DNA from: Oscillospiraceae bacterium
GTDB lineage: Bacteria; Bacillota; Clostridia; Oscillospirales; Ruminococcaceae
Assembly (NCBI GenBank): GCA_017532085.1
Contig: JAFXJT010000028.1
Coordinates: forward strand, 1-51,903
Direction of reading: 5' to 3'
Length of the DNA: 51,903 nucleotides
Below are positions 15,875 to 25,896 of this stretch, one piece after another. A program made the translations under genes and the position numbers. Under the pieces are notes generated by a model that saw only the letters and a list, made by a program, of their open reading frames with translations, was not told the origin of the DNA and ran no database searches. Position 1 is the stretch's first letter. Every line of letters starts with the position of its first letter.

Positions 15875-16786
15875 ATGTACCAAAAATTAATATGCGGTTT
15901 GCAGCTTTTGGCTTTGCAGCCCGCATGGGAGGAATGGAAATTCTATGATCTCTCATTCTTCCTTCTTGCCGTTCCGGTGGTTTTCATCTACGGCATTTGT
16001 ATCGGCAGCTTTTTGAATGTGGTGATCATTCGGCTGCCAAGAGATGAATCTCTGATCAAGCGAGCCTCGCACTGCATGACCTGCGGCGCAAAAATCCGGC
16101 TGGTGGATCTGATCCCTGTGTTCAGTTGGATCTTCCTCAAAGGAAAATGCCATAGCTGCGGAGAAAAAATCTCTCCCAGATATCCGATCGTGGAATTATT
16201 AAACGGCTTGCTTTACATCGCAAATTTCTTTGTGTTCGGATTCACCTTCAACACAATGATTATGTGCCTGTACACCTCAGTGTTGGTAGTGGTAGGATTC
16301 ATGGACTGGGATACCTTGGAGATTGATCTTCGTGTTCTTGCAGTGATCATCCTGTTGACGATCCCCAGCCATTTTCTCAATGAAACCTCTCTGCTCGATC
16401 GGATCATCGGTGCTGCTTGTGTCAGCATTCCGTTTTTCCTCATCGGTGAGATCAGCGGATTATACTATCAAAAGAAAACCGGTGAAAAGGTACGTGGAAT
16501 AGAGATTGGTGATACGCTGCTCATGCTTTGCGGCGGTTTGTATCTTGGATGGCGTGCCGTGGTTCCGGCAGTATTCATCGGCATTCTTTTAGCAGCAATC
16601 TGCGGCTTAATCATCAAGAGTATAACAGGTAGTTCAAAATTTGCGTTCGGACCTTATCTCTGCATTGGTTTATTGCTTGGAGCAATGTTTGGTGAGCTGA
16701 TTACCAACTGGTATTTGAGCACAATTCCCCAACCCGAAACACAATCTTATTATACAAATGCGATTTGTTACTATTTGTATAATTAA
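15875..16786 (+). CDS. pilD: Prepilin peptidase (A24 family)
   Basis: A membrane protein of 303 residues. The N-terminal cytosolic loop carries two CxxC pairs (Cys67/70 and Cys92/95), as in enzymes that also methylate the new N-terminus. The candidate catalytic aspartates are Asp144 or Asp146 in GFMDWD and Asp213 in EIGD; the usual Lys after the second motif is replaced by Leu. It would process all four pilin-like proteins of this locus. AAGGAGG at 15861-15867 sets the start. It is the only pilus gene on the plus strand. Confidence 0.92.
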   Translation: MYQKLICGLQLLALQPAWEEWKFYDLSFFLLAVPVVFIYGICIGSFLNVVIIRLPRDESLIKRASHCMTCGAKIRLVDLIPVFSWIFLKGKCHSCGEKISPRYPIVELLNGLLYIANFFVFGFTFNTMIMCLYTSVLVVVGFMDWDTLEIDLRVLAVIILLTIPSHFLNETSLLDRIIGAACVSIPFFLIGEISGLYYQKKTGEKVRGIEIGDTLLMLCGGLYLGWRAVVPAVFIGILLAAICGLIIKSITGSSKFAFGPYLCIGLLLGAMFGELITNWYLSTIPQPETQSYYTNAICYYLYN

Positions 16787-16800
16787 GTTGGCAATCTTTA

Positions 16801-16830
16801 GGGCAGCCGGCAACACCGGCTGCCCTTTTT
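16801..16830 (+). terminator. Terminator of pilD
   Basis: GGGCAGCCGG, five bases, and CCGGCTGCCC form an exact 10-bp stem followed by TTTTT. It lies between the convergent pilD and minor pilin genes. Confidence 0.9.
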
Positions 16831-16842
16831 GCTGTATTGGGT

Positions 16843-17901
16843 TTAAGGAAGTTCACTTAACAGAACCGGATCAATACCCCAGAGTGTGGGGTCCATATTC
16901 TGGCAGGTTTCCGGCAATGTATAAATGAAATAGAAGTTGCTGGTTGTCGGAGTCGGATTGGAATCCAGAGGCGTTGCGCGCTCAATGGTCACCTTCTGAT
17001 ACTCATTTGCGGTAGGCTCATAGATGATCTTCATATCAGTTTTCGATGCATTCTGATAAGCATTACCGGTATAGATCAGAGCGTTCTCCAGTACGAAAGA
17101 CGCGTAAGTTCTCTGGTGAGAAGAGCCGGCAGTCAAACGAATCAAGCCGCCATCCTGACGTCTCACCTCATTGGTGCGGATATAGATCTTACAGTTATTG
17201 TAGGTAAACTGATAATTGCCCACAACAGTTGCATTATATGCTTCCATCTCATCAGAGGTTGTGAAGGTGCCGGGCATCGGGTATGTGGAGATCACATCGT
17301 TCTCGGTGCCCAGGAAGAACTCATAATCGAAGTTCTGATACAGCTTCGGATTCACAACCCAAGCGGTCGGAACCGGATTGAGATCCAGTGCATAGACTTC
17401 CGATCCCACAGCAGGCTTCTGAAATTCATAGTGATACTCGAACATCAGGATTCTGCCCTGATTCAATTCGTTGCGATTGTATTCGGTCAGCTGCGACATA
17501 CTGCGCAATGCGACATCATTCCGACGAATCGTATTATCAAAGCATAATACATAGATCGTGCCGCTTGCATCAAAGCAAACACGGTTCTTGAAGAATGCCT
17601 CATGGAACTCTGCGACTTGGGCATTGAGCAGGGCTGTCGGTTGAACTGTGCCGCCGTTTTCTTCAAAAGCGGTATAGCCTGCATATGCCCGAATACGGTC
17701 TGCATAGCGAAGATTGCTCTCGATCGAGCGACGCATATTATCAAGACAGGCCGTAGTATTCTCATAGTTTGAGCTGCGGACAAAGAACTTGGAAACAGGA
17801 TCCAGCAACCCAATGATTCCAAACATGATAATAGAAAAGATCGCCAGAACGATAATCGTTTCAATTAAGGTAAAACCTTTTTTTACAATTCTATTCTTCA
17901 T
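16843..17901 (-). CDS. Minor pilin-like protein (PilW/GspJ position)
   Basis: A protein of about 352 residues with a type III signal: VKKG, then FTLIETIIVLAIFSIIMFGIIGLL, with Glu at mature position 5. The large head domain is not recognised. Its size and its place at the end of the pilC-to-minor-pilin run suit a priming or tip-complex pseudopilin. The start is uncertain: ATG codons at 17916, 17907 and 17901 are close together and overlap or touch the stop of the gene upstream, which implies translational coupling. I prefer 17901, which lies closest to the processed leader. Confidence 0.85.
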   Translation of the reverse strand: MKNRIVKKGFTLIETIIVLAIFSIIMFGIIGLLDPVSKFFVRSSNYENTTACLDNMRRSIESNLRYADRIRAYAGYTAFEENGGTVQPTALLNAQVAEFHEAFFKNRVCFDASGTIYVLCFDNTIRRNDVALRSMSQLTEYNRNELNQGRILMFEYHYEFQKPAVGSEVYALDLNPVPTAWVVNPKLYQNFDYEFFLGTENDVISTYPMPGTFTTSDEMEAYNATVVGNYQFTYNNCKIYIRTNEVRRQDGGLIRLTAGSSHQRTYASFVLENALIYTGNAYQNASKTDMKIIYEPTANEYQKVTIERATPLDSNPTPTTSNFYFIYTLPETCQNMDPTLWGIDPVLLSELP

Positions 17902-17903
17902 GA

Positions 17904-18800
17904 TCATTTCCACCATTCTGTTGAAGCATCAACGTAGCCATGAAATTGCAGTCCGCTTCCTGTAAAGGTATATACAGGAGAGGCGCCCATCACGCGGTAT
18001 ACAAACTTGCCGTTTTCCTCGATGGTCTGCCAGAAGGCAAAGGTTGCATCCACCTTGTTGTCAGCAGAGCCATCTTTGTATTTCAGCGTAATGGAGATTT
18101 GTGTTGTCAGCTTATCCATCTCGATTTCCAGGAATGCACCGGTATCGGGATTGATTGAGAACGCATTCAGCTCTCTCATCTGCACTCTTGCATCATCCTC
18201 AGGACGAATCAGATATTGATCCGCGCCGGTGACAGTAAGGATTACCTTATCAAGACGCTTCACAAGCTCTTCAGGTGCACGCAAATAGAAGACATGTCTA
18301 TCTGCTGCAGCGCTGCTGCTGCCAACGGCTTCACCGTTAAACTGCAGAAAACGATAATGCACGCCATCTTCATTGGGGTTCTCATCGTATGCCTGAAGCT
18401 CAAGAACCGGCTTGGTCAACGGCTTGGAGTTGTTCGTATCCATGGTCGCACCGGAATACTTCGGTGTTCCGTCATCGTTGACGGAATCACCGTAGATTAC
18501 GGTCAGCCCAAGCTGCATATCATTGCCATGGGAATCCTTGGGAAGCGTAATGGTATTGCCCTGCAGATCCACCAACGTTGAGGTGTCATTCTCTGCGATA
18601 CCGTTGATACCCAAAAGACTGTTCTTTTCCAGCGTGTTCACGTAAGTTTTCTCGGTATAAAGACGCTCGCTCAGATGATTGGTCGCCTTCATAACCGCAT
18701 TGACCGACGAAATAATCTGCACCAGGAGAATAGAAAGCAATCCGAAAATTGCAATAGCAACGACAACTTCCAGCAGTGTCATACCTTTTTTGCGTTTCAT
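17904..18800 (-). CDS. Minor pilin-like protein
   Basis: A protein of 298 residues with leader MKRKKG, then MTLLEVVVAIAIFGLLSILLVQII, with Glu5 present and Met at position 1 instead of Phe, as in many minor pilins. The rest is a beta-rich head with no family I recognise. The start at 18800 is set by GAGAGGTGAG upstream. It lies 13 bases after the stop of the 957-residue protein gene. Confidence 0.87.
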   Translation of the reverse strand: MKRKKGMTLLEVVVAIAIFGLLSILLVQIISSVNAVMKATNHLSERLYTEKTYVNTLEKNSLLGINGIAENDTSTLVDLQGNTITLPKDSHGNDMQLGLTVIYGDSVNDDGTPKYSGATMDTNNSKPLTKPVLELQAYDENPNEDGVHYRFLQFNGEAVGSSSAAADRHVFYLRAPEELVKRLDKVILTVTGADQYLIRPEDDARVQMRELNAFSINPDTGAFLEIEMDKLTTQISITLKYKDGSADNKVDATFAFWQTIEENGKFVYRVMGASPVYTFTGSGLQFHGYVDASTEWWK

Positions 18801-18813
18801 ATTCTCACCTCTC

Positions 18814-21687
18814 TCAACCATTCTTGTTGTAATCATTCTCGAAGTAGTTACCGCTGCTGACTACGATTTCCTCTTCGGAAATGCTGCCGCCGGTACTGCC
18901 GGGACGATTACCATCCGTTGCATAGAAGATAAAGGATGTGTTCTGGTTGCCAAAGGAACTCACTTGGAATCCACCGATACCGATGGTACGCTTTTCCATC
19001 AGGCTGGTGGGCTTATAAGCAACATCCTCATGGTTTGCACGGTACAGTACTTTGTCAAGAATCGTATATCCAACCGCAATATAAATATTGGAGGTCGGCA
19101 TTACGACAAATGCGGAAAGCACGGTATCGTTGCTGAAGTTGAAGGTACCACCGTTGGCACCGTTGATGGTTACGTTAGGAATATACTCGAATTTGTACTT
19201 TTCAGCACCACGAAGCGCATCCCACTCCCTGGTTCCGGGATAATAGGGATTTGCTACGTAATCCAGATCCGACAGATTATCCATGGATCCGGTGGAGAAC
19301 AGCTTGAATTTGTTGCCGGAGAAGCCGTTATCCAGATAGATCAGTACGTCTCTTCTGCTGGCGAAGGTATATGCAGTCTTGCCATCCTTGATCACAGGAT
19401 TACCGTTTGCATCCTTCAAAGGCTCGGCGTAGTATTGACCGGCGGTGGTATTGAAGGTATTGTTTACGATAAATGTGGTCTCGGAGAAGTTGCCCTTCAG
19501 ATGCAGAATCAAAGGATCCGTATCGGTATAACCCTTAACAGAGGGATCGATATAGAAGGTCTTGTTGCTCTGACCGTCAATGATACAGCTGCTGGTAATA
19601 CGATATGCGCTGATGGTCTTGTTAGCAGGCGTACCGTTCGGAGTATGATAATAGTAGGTACAGTCAATGGCATTGGCAGCCTGTGCAGTATAGTCTTCCG
19701 TGGGGAAGTTGTTCTGTACGCTGTCATAGTACTTGCTGGGAGGTGTCATTGCATCCGTACCGGTGACAAGCTCCTTGATAAAGGAATGCTTCTCTTTGTT
19801 GCGGGAGCTGGTGTAAGGAACCCAGATGGTCTTGCTGCCATTCTTCTTTTCCTTGACATTCCAGGTGTGACCTGCATCCTTGCTCTCTTGCACAAAAGCG
19901 TCATTGTTCATGGCAGCTCTGGCTTCTGCTTCGGTGTTCTTCTGCAGATCCCAGCGGATATAAGTCTCGAAGATTTCATCCTGGCGGCTGCAGAACGGGA
20001 ACAAGCCGGCTTCCACAGTGACCTTATTGCCATTGGCAGCAATATAGGTCTGCTTCCAGTTCTTCATAGCAGTAATGACAGCATTGTAATTTGCGCCGGT
20101 GAAGGTTTCATCAAGACTCTCAACATAAGCGGAGGTGCCGCTGTTCTTGGTCACAGTATGATCCTTCTTCGTCACGCCGGCACCGGATCCGCAAACATCT
20201 GCAAGATACGCAGCCTTATCGCCGCCGTCATAAGTCTTACCATTGATGGTCGTGCCGGTTTCAATGGTCAGATTGTTCGGATCTACATAGATACCGCCCT
20301 TGGCAGTGATGGTACATCTCTGGATGACCAGTTTGCCTGCACAAACGATGGTACCATTGACTGTCAGCTTAGAAGGATCTCCAAGGAACGTCATCACGCC
20401 ATCGGGATTGGTAAAGATCAAATCGCCGCCAATCTCCAGGCCGTTCTGACAACGGACGGAAAAGCTCTTATTGTTGCTGATGATATCGCCGCCGGTATAA
20501 CCGTTTGTATCATAGTTTGCCTTTTTGATATTGTTGGAAATAAAGGTTGCAAGCTTGGAACCATCCATTCGCAGTGTGGTATCCAGCGTTGTCTCATAGA
20601 GGTAGGTATCGCCGTGAATATTGTAGGAGCCCTGCGGATTGGAGATATCCAAAGCACCGGCATATACATTCACAGGCTGTCTCGGATCGCCAATCGTCCA
20701 ACCGGAGTTGATCGGAATGATTGCGCCTTCGACGTACATAAAGGCAAGCTGATTGTACTGCTTCGGCAGGGTTTTGAAATTGGAAACGATTTTCTGATCG
20801 TTCTGAACAGCATAGTTTCCGTAAATGATCAAGCCATCGCCGGGGTTGCTCAGAACCATCTTTTTACCGGAACCGGTAAATGCATTATTGTTGACATACA
20901 CGGTCAGACCGGCGAAATCACCGGTGTTACCGATGTTGGCATAGCCATCCCAGTCATATCTGACTTCCTGCCAGTGACCATGGTCAATCACATTTGCATA
21001 GTCAGTGCCGTATTTGGTTCTTCCCATCGGCACCACATTGGAAGTCATGGGGCCCATAACCGAGACGTTACCGGCAGTCATGCCGAGGCTCGATGCGAAG
21101 ATACCGGCACCCTTATCGCCGCCCTCACCATCCTTAACGCCTTCCCAGGATGCACCGTTGTTATCGGGATCCGGAATCTTGTCACGATAGGGAGCATAAA
21201 TCTTTCTGGCAGAGGTTGCGGTTGCAGCATTTCGACCGCTGCCCACCTCAGCCGTTGCAGAGATCGTCCAGGTCTGGCGCTCAATGATCAGACGGTTCTT
21301 CTCATCCCAATAAAACTCAGGCTCTGCACATTCGATGGTACAGACAACGATCTTATCGCCATGATCGTTCTTTGTAATCGGGATTTCACTGTTTTCAAAA
21401 CTAACAGCAAACGAAACCGATTCGCCCACATTCGGCGCACCGGCCATGATGAACTCATAGAATTCCTGACCGGTTTCCGCACTGAATACGGTATTTTCAA
21501 CGGTATCCAAAGCGGCCTTCGCTGCATACTGTGCCTGTGTCTCGAAATAGGTATAATAGGCTCTGCGCTGCGCTGAAGTCGTCAAAATCAGCGTAGACAT
21601 CAAAAACACTACCATTACCATCATAATCGATACGACAGTAAACAGAACAGTACCTTTGACTCTCCCTTTCTTCATATTTTGTTTCAT
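18814..21687 (-). CDS. Large PilX/GspK-like pilus protein
   Basis: A protein of 957 residues. After KKGRVKG a single hydrophobic helix (about 14-36) is followed by QRRAYYTYFETQAQYAAKAALDTVE, the Ala-rich helix typical of PilX or GspK-type minor pilins. The usual Glu at mature position 5 is missing, as in GspK. The body has many short Gly/Asn-turn strands (for example VNGTIVCAGKLVIQRCTITAKGGIYV) that suggest a beta-helix. Such a size is far above a normal pilin, so it may form a large tip adhesin. The ribosome site AAAGGTGG supports 21687; a GTG at 21699 is an alternative. Confidence 0.82.
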   Translation of the reverse strand: MKQNMKKGRVKGTVLFTVVSIMMVMVVFLMSTLILTTSAQRRAYYTYFETQAQYAAKAALDTVENTVFSAETGQEFYEFIMAGAPNVGESVSFAVSFENSEIPITKNDHGDKIVVCTIECAEPEFYWDEKNRLIIERQTWTISATAEVGSGRNAATATSARKIYAPYRDKIPDPDNNGASWEGVKDGEGGDKGAGIFASSLGMTAGNVSVMGPMTSNVVPMGRTKYGTDYANVIDHGHWQEVRYDWDGYANIGNTGDFAGLTVYVNNNAFTGSGKKMVLSNPGDGLIIYGNYAVQNDQKIVSNFKTLPKQYNQLAFMYVEGAIIPINSGWTIGDPRQPVNVYAGALDISNPQGSYNIHGDTYLYETTLDTTLRMDGSKLATFISNNIKKANYDTNGYTGGDIISNNKSFSVRCQNGLEIGGDLIFTNPDGVMTFLGDPSKLTVNGTIVCAGKLVIQRCTITAKGGIYVDPNNLTIETGTTINGKTYDGGDKAAYLADVCGSGAGVTKKDHTVTKNSGTSAYVESLDETFTGANYNAVITAMKNWKQTYIAANGNKVTVEAGLFPFCSRQDEIFETYIRWDLQKNTEAEARAAMNNDAFVQESKDAGHTWNVKEKKNGSKTIWVPYTSSRNKEKHSFIKELVTGTDAMTPPSKYYDSVQNNFPTEDYTAQAANAIDCTYYYHTPNGTPANKTISAYRITSSCIIDGQSNKTFYIDPSVKGYTDTDPLILHLKGNFSETTFIVNNTFNTTAGQYYAEPLKDANGNPVIKDGKTAYTFASRRDVLIYLDNGFSGNKFKLFSTGSMDNLSDLDYVANPYYPGTREWDALRGAEKYKFEYIPNVTINGANGGTFNFSNDTVLSAFVVMPTSNIYIAVGYTILDKVLYRANHEDVAYKPTSLMEKRTIGIGGFQVSSFGNQNTSFIFYATDGNRPGSTGGSISEEEIVVSSGNYFENDYNKNG

Positions 21688-21755
21688 TTTTGAAACCACC
21701 TTTCATGTATGGGAAGCCCTCTTGCAGGGCAAGAAGGCTTTCCGCCGTGTCGGGT

Positions 21756-22631
21756 TTACTCAGAAACGTAGGTTTCCCACTTGTTGGTATCCCAAATGGT
21801 CTTATCGTATTCAGTTCCTACATTAGGCTTGGTCGGCTCCTGCATATAGTATACCTGGAAATCGAAAACGATCTCGGAATAGCCGATCTCCTCCGGAGGT
21901 ATTGCGTTCTTGTCGTTAGGATTCACAGGAGGAGGATTCAGAACCTTGCCCTCTGCGTCACGCTCCAGAGGCTTTTTGTTCAGTTCATCGTAGTCAGTGA
22001 TCTGGATGGACTGAATGAGCAGAGCGTCATTGTTCTTCACTGCATAGTCATGCACTGCATCGATCAGCTTCATGGTATCCTTGCGATGGATCAGAAGGGT
22101 CAGCTGAGAGCTGCCATTGCCAACTGTCTGGGCACCGCGAGCTGCCAGAACGATGGACTCAAAGCGCTTTTTCAGAGCTTCCAGTGCCAGAGAACCGTCA
22201 AAATCGGCATACTCATACAGCGGATAGGTCACGACATCGGGGGTGTAGTAGTAGTAAGCCATCTGCGATGTGGTCTCGTTGGTAACAGTCAGACTGCTCA
22301 CGAGGCTCACGCCATTCTTCTTATGCTCAGCAGTGTTCATGAAGGTATCCTGCAGGAAGTGATCCAGCTCTACAGAATCCATCTCAACGGTGAAGCCCTC
22401 AGAAATCTTCAGAGCTTCCTCGTAACGAGTGCTGATATTCTTGCGGATAACATTGATGTCATCGAACTGTGCCAACTGGGTATTCCATTCATTCTGTGCC
22501 TTCTTCAGCGCATCCTTGTTCTTGGAAAGCTTTTCCCACTGCGGCTTGATGAATACGAAAATGCCGATGCCGAAGATGACGACAACAAGTACGACTAAAA
22601 GTATGATTCTATCACGATATCCAAGTTTCAT
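21756..22631 (-). CDS. pilO: PilO-like assembly protein
   Basis: A protein of 291 residues. It has a short cytosolic start, one membrane helix (about 9-28), a coiled coil (about 32-75) and an extracellular ferredoxin-like domain, which is the layout of PilO. PilO pairs with PilN to align the inner platform of the pilus machine. The ATG overlaps the TGA of the pilM-pilN gene by four bases, so the two are translationally coupled. Confidence 0.8.
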   Translation of the reverse strand: MKLGYRDRIILLVVLVVVIFGIGIFVFIKPQWEKLSKNKDALKKAQNEWNTQLAQFDDINVIRKNISTRYEEALKISEGFTVEMDSVELDHFLQDTFMNTAEHKKNGVSLVSSLTVTNETTSQMAYYYYTPDVVTYPLYEYADFDGSLALEALKKRFESIVLAARGAQTVGNGSSQLTLLIHRKDTMKLIDAVHDYAVKNNDALLIQSIQITDYDELNKKPLERDAEGKVLNPPPVNPNDKNAIPPEEIGYSEIVFDFQVYYMQEPTKPNVGTEYDKTIWDTNKWETYVSE

Positions 22632-24307
22632 TGTGCTGCCTCCTTAGTTTCCATCTCATCCTTTGTGAAGGTAACACCGTCGCCCTTCAACTCAATGGTT
22701 AAAGTCATGTTGATGTACTCGACGGGCTCCGTTTTTGCATTGTTGGCGATGGGGTTGCCGTCTTCATCCACAGGAGTACCTGCTACGGGCTTCAAAACTT
22801 CCAGAAGAGAATATCCCTCATAGTCAACATAGCTGACTTCCGGCAGCGCACGCAATGCGTCGATGAGCTTAGCGGGAGTGGGCTGCAAAGGCAGATCCTC
22901 AGCCTTGATGGTCAGATCAATGGTGAAGTTGCCGTCTTCATAGTCCATGGTCTTGATCTCGTAGTAATCGGAGTAATCGGGATCATCGGTATCCTTGAGA
23001 TCGGGGTCTTCAGCAATCTCCTGCTTGAAGGGAGCGAGGCAGGTATCCTTGATGGTCTTCTCGATGGTCTCATAGTGCTTGGAGAGCACGTAAGGACGGC
23101 TGAGATATGCCTGATGTGCATTGCTGACACCATCGTAATAGGTGTTCATAGCTTCCTGCAGATCCTTCAGATCCTCAAGCTGCTTTTTCAGATCGGTACA
23201 GCACTGAGAGTTCTTCTTCTCGTTGATATCATCGATATCCTTCTGGATCTTATTGTTCTGAATTGCAAGCACCAGCCATGCAACAGTACAGACTGCGATG
23301 GAAGCAACCAGGCTGACGATCAGCAGCATGGTGTATGTAGAATCGGAGCGGATCTTGTTGTTGTTAACGGTATCTGTTTCCAACAGATTGATGCGCTCGG
23401 TCTCCTTATTACGCTTGAACATTGCGCCGATGGCATTGGCGTAAGAGGAGAATTCCAAGTTCTCATAACCGTGAATCTGCGGAGGCACGTTGATGATGCT
23501 GGTACGGATGCCCATCTTCTCCAGCTCATTGGTCAAACGAACATACTCACGCGTATCACCATAGAAAATCACGTTCTCAATGGGTTCGCTTTCCGCCTTG
23601 CTCTTCTGGAACTGGAGCATACGGAAGATGTTCTCGTTAACAGCCTCGAATACGTAATCGTCGGAATCGTCGTAGTCCTCGGCAGAAATCGAAGCGAAAC
23701 GGGAGAAGGAAAGCTGACCGTGCTCATAAAGGTTCAGAGAGATAAAGTTGTTGTCAATCTGAACAGCCAGCAAAGGCATCTTGGATTTTACCTTGGTATC
23801 AGCAAGCAGCACCTTGGTGATGCAGTTGCAGCCGATCATAACAGAACGCAGAGAAAGCTGCAGCATATTGAATACACGCTTGTAGCAATCTACCACTTCA
23901 AAAGGACATGCCGTCGCAAGAATCTTCAAAGCGCCTTCCTGCTGATCGGAATCGCCCACAATGATATAGGATACGGAATAGGAATCATCGATACCCAGTG
24001 CTGCAGCCATCTCGGCACGAACCATCTTCATGAAGTCCTGCTCTTTGGCAGCCTTCTGGATATGCAGTTCCTTAAAGATGGTCATGTTGGAGGAGATACT
24101 GACGATCGCCTCTTTGTCAGCCATCTTGTTGGTACGAAGGACTTGGTTGATGAGCGTTGCAAGTCTGGGCACGTCGCGCACGTGTCCGTTGACGATAACC
24201 TCTTCTTCCAGATTCAGGGTTGCTGCGGAGCTGATACGGATTTTACCGCCACTCTCGGTACCCTTGATAATTCGTATATTTCGGTCGGTAATATCAAACG
24301 AAAGCAT
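22628..24307 (-). CDS. PilM-PilN fusion protein
   Basis: A protein of 559 residues joining two proteins that are usually separate. Residues 1-300 resemble the actin-like ATPase PilM, with DITDRNIRII at the start. Residues 305-559 follow the PilN plan: RINLLE at 305-310, which corresponds to the INLLP-type peptide by which PilN binds PilM, then a membrane helix (325-349), a coiled coil (353-395) and an extracellular domain. The fusion would tether the cytosolic ring permanently to its membrane partner. The frame is continuous, with no sign of an internal restart. Confidence 0.85.
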   Translation of the reverse strand: MLSFDITDRNIRIIKGTESGGKIRISSAATLNLEEEVIVNGHVRDVPRLATLINQVLRTNKMADKEAIVSISSNMTIFKELHIQKAAKEQDFMKMVRAEMAAALGIDDSYSVSYIIVGDSDQQEGALKILATACPFEVVDCYKRVFNMLQLSLRSVMIGCNCITKVLLADTKVKSKMPLLAVQIDNNFISLNLYEHGQLSFSRFASISAEDYDDSDDYVFEAVNENIFRMLQFQKSKAESEPIENVIFYGDTREYVRLTNELEKMGIRTSIINVPPQIHGYENLEFSSYANAIGAMFKRNKETERINLLETDTVNNNKIRSDSTYTMLLIVSLVASIAVCTVAWLVLAIQNNKIQKDIDDINEKKNSQCCTDLKKQLEDLKDLQEAMNTYYDGVSNAHQAYLSRPYVLSKHYETIEKTIKDTCLAPFKQEIAEDPDLKDTDDPDYSDYYEIKTMDYEDGNFTIDLTIKAEDLPLQPTPAKLIDALRALPEVSYVDYEGYSLLEVLKPVAGTPVDEDGNPIANNAKTEPVEYINMTLTIELKGDGVTFTKDEMETKEAAQ

Positions 24308-24412
24308 TTACGAAATCCACCTCTCTGTTTTTTATTATATGAATCATATACAGCGCTTCGTGCGGCAGAGTTTACCGCACAAAGCCGCTCAGGTTCCAAA
24401 AGCTATACTGTT
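24308..24412 (-). other. Intercistronic hairpin between pilC and pilMN
   Basis: GCTTCGTGCGG and CCGCACAAAGC (about 24355-24385) can form a stem of about 10 bp. The gap holds no gene. Confidence 0.5.
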
Positions 24413-25603
24413 TTACTCGATGTTGCCGATGGAGTCGTACAGTGCCGGGAAGAATGCTGCACAGACGAGACCGATAATAATACCCATGATAATCAGCATG
24501 ATAGGCTCCAGCATAGCGCACAAACGCTTTACTGCAGAATCTGCTTCTTCGTCGTAGTAATCTGCGGTCTTGGCGAGAATATCGTCCAGAGCACCGGCTT
24601 CCTCACCGACGTAGATGATGGAACAGAACATGGAACTGAAGATATCTGCACGCTGAATCGAGGAGCTGAGCGTTTCACCGCTCTTCACCTCATCCACGAT
24701 ATCTCTGAACTTCAAGGTGATGTAAGAGTTGTTCAAGGTATCAGCCGAACGCTTCAGACACTCTACCATCGGCAGACCACTGGAGTACAGGGATGCCATG
24801 GTCTGTGCAAAACGTGCGGTATAAATCGTAACAACCAGCTTGCCGAAGCCGGGTCCCTTGATGATGAAGCGATCCCATTTGAGCCTTACATCGGGCAGCT
24901 TCATTGCATAAATGCAAACGAAAATAGTTACCACAACAACGCCCAGAATGATGTACCAATACTTTACCATGAACAGACCAAAGTTCATTAAGAATTTGGA
25001 AAGTCCGGGCATCTCGCTCTCATCTTCATACAGATCTTTGAAGGTCGGGAAGATGAACACGGCACAACCAATGATAACAACGACTGTCAGGATCGCCAGA
25101 ATGATCGGGTAGATCATGGCACCCTTGATCGTATTGGAAATCTTGTTCTGATTTGCGTAGTAATCACTCAGACGCTGCATAATGACATCCAGCGAACCAC
25201 TGGCTTCGCCGGCGGCAACCATGGAGGTCACCAGAGTCGGGAACACGCTGCCGTGTACTTCCAGCGAATCTGAGAACGATTCACCCTTCTGTACGTTTTC
25301 ATAGACATCGCGCCATACGTTTCGGGCAGCTTCGCTCTCCTGCTCCTTGCAAAGAATGTCCAACGCCTTTACAAGCGTCAAACCGGAAGTCAGCATAGCC
25401 GCCAACTGACGAGTTGCAAACGCAAGATCCTGCGTCTTAAACTTTTTAACCGTCCTTACTTCCGTACGTCGTTCCTTGTAATCGGTGACATACATTCCCT
25501 TTTCTCGGATTCTTGCCAGAAATTCCTGCTCATCCTCTGCGGACATAACACCTTTTCGGATATTACCGACGGCGTCTTTCGCTGTATAAGCATAACTTGG
25601 CAT
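24413..25603 (-). CDS. pilC: Type IV pilus inner-membrane platform protein PilC
   Basis: A protein of 396 residues made of two homologous GspF-type halves. The first carries TRQLAAMLTSGLTLVKALDIL and the second TARFAQTMASLYSSGLPMVECL. Each is followed by membrane helices, three in total. PilC is the rotor on which PilB and PilT act. AGGAGG before 25603 fixes the start and gives the family's usual opening MPSYAYTAKDAVG. It is the first gene of the minus-strand pilus run. Confidence 0.94.
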   Translation of the reverse strand: MPSYAYTAKDAVGNIRKGVMSAEDEQEFLARIREKGMYVTDYKERRTEVRTVKKFKTQDLAFATRQLAAMLTSGLTLVKALDILCKEQESEAARNVWRDVYENVQKGESFSDSLEVHGSVFPTLVTSMVAAGEASGSLDVIMQRLSDYYANQNKISNTIKGAMIYPIILAILTVVVIIGCAVFIFPTFKDLYEDESEMPGLSKFLMNFGLFMVKYWYIILGVVVVTIFVCIYAMKLPDVRLKWDRFIIKGPGFGKLVVTIYTARFAQTMASLYSSGLPMVECLKRSADTLNNSYITLKFRDIVDEVKSGETLSSSIQRADIFSSMFCSIIYVGEEAGALDDILAKTADYYDEEADSAVKRLCAMLEPIMLIIMGIIIGLVCAAFFPALYDSIGNIE

Positions 25604-25793
25604 AAAACCACCTCCTGCAGCAATTTTTAGGATTTGCGGCATCTCCATTGAGCGAATCGGGATCTGCCGCTGCTGTATTTTTCGTGCGCAGCCGAAGCGA
25701 ACCACAGTAACCATCACATTTTTGAAGCAAATGCGTACAAATCTGCGTTTTCGTCAGGGCACACTGGTAGCCACACTACGAACCTATAGAGAT

Positions 25794-25822
25794 ATTATAT
25801 CATAAAATATTTACAATTGCAA
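25794..25822 (-). promoter_or_regulatory. Promoter of the pilC-to-minor-pilin run
   Basis: On the minus strand TTGCAA (25822-25817) and TATAAT (25799-25794) have a 17-base spacer. The leader before pilC is about 185 nt. Confidence 0.75.
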
Positions 25823-25896
25823 CCGCTTTTTGTACAAAATTTAACCGCTATTTTTAGCTGTTTTGCCGATGTTCACAACAGGCGCTTTCCGATGCA

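Noticed and set aside
18679..21576. A 965-codon open frame on the plus strand
   Set aside because: Antisense shadow of the PilX-like protein and the minor pilin gene; no ribosome site and no recognisable domain.
23075..24991. A 638-codon open frame on the plus strand
   Set aside because: Antisense to pilMN and pilC, whose domain order is clear.
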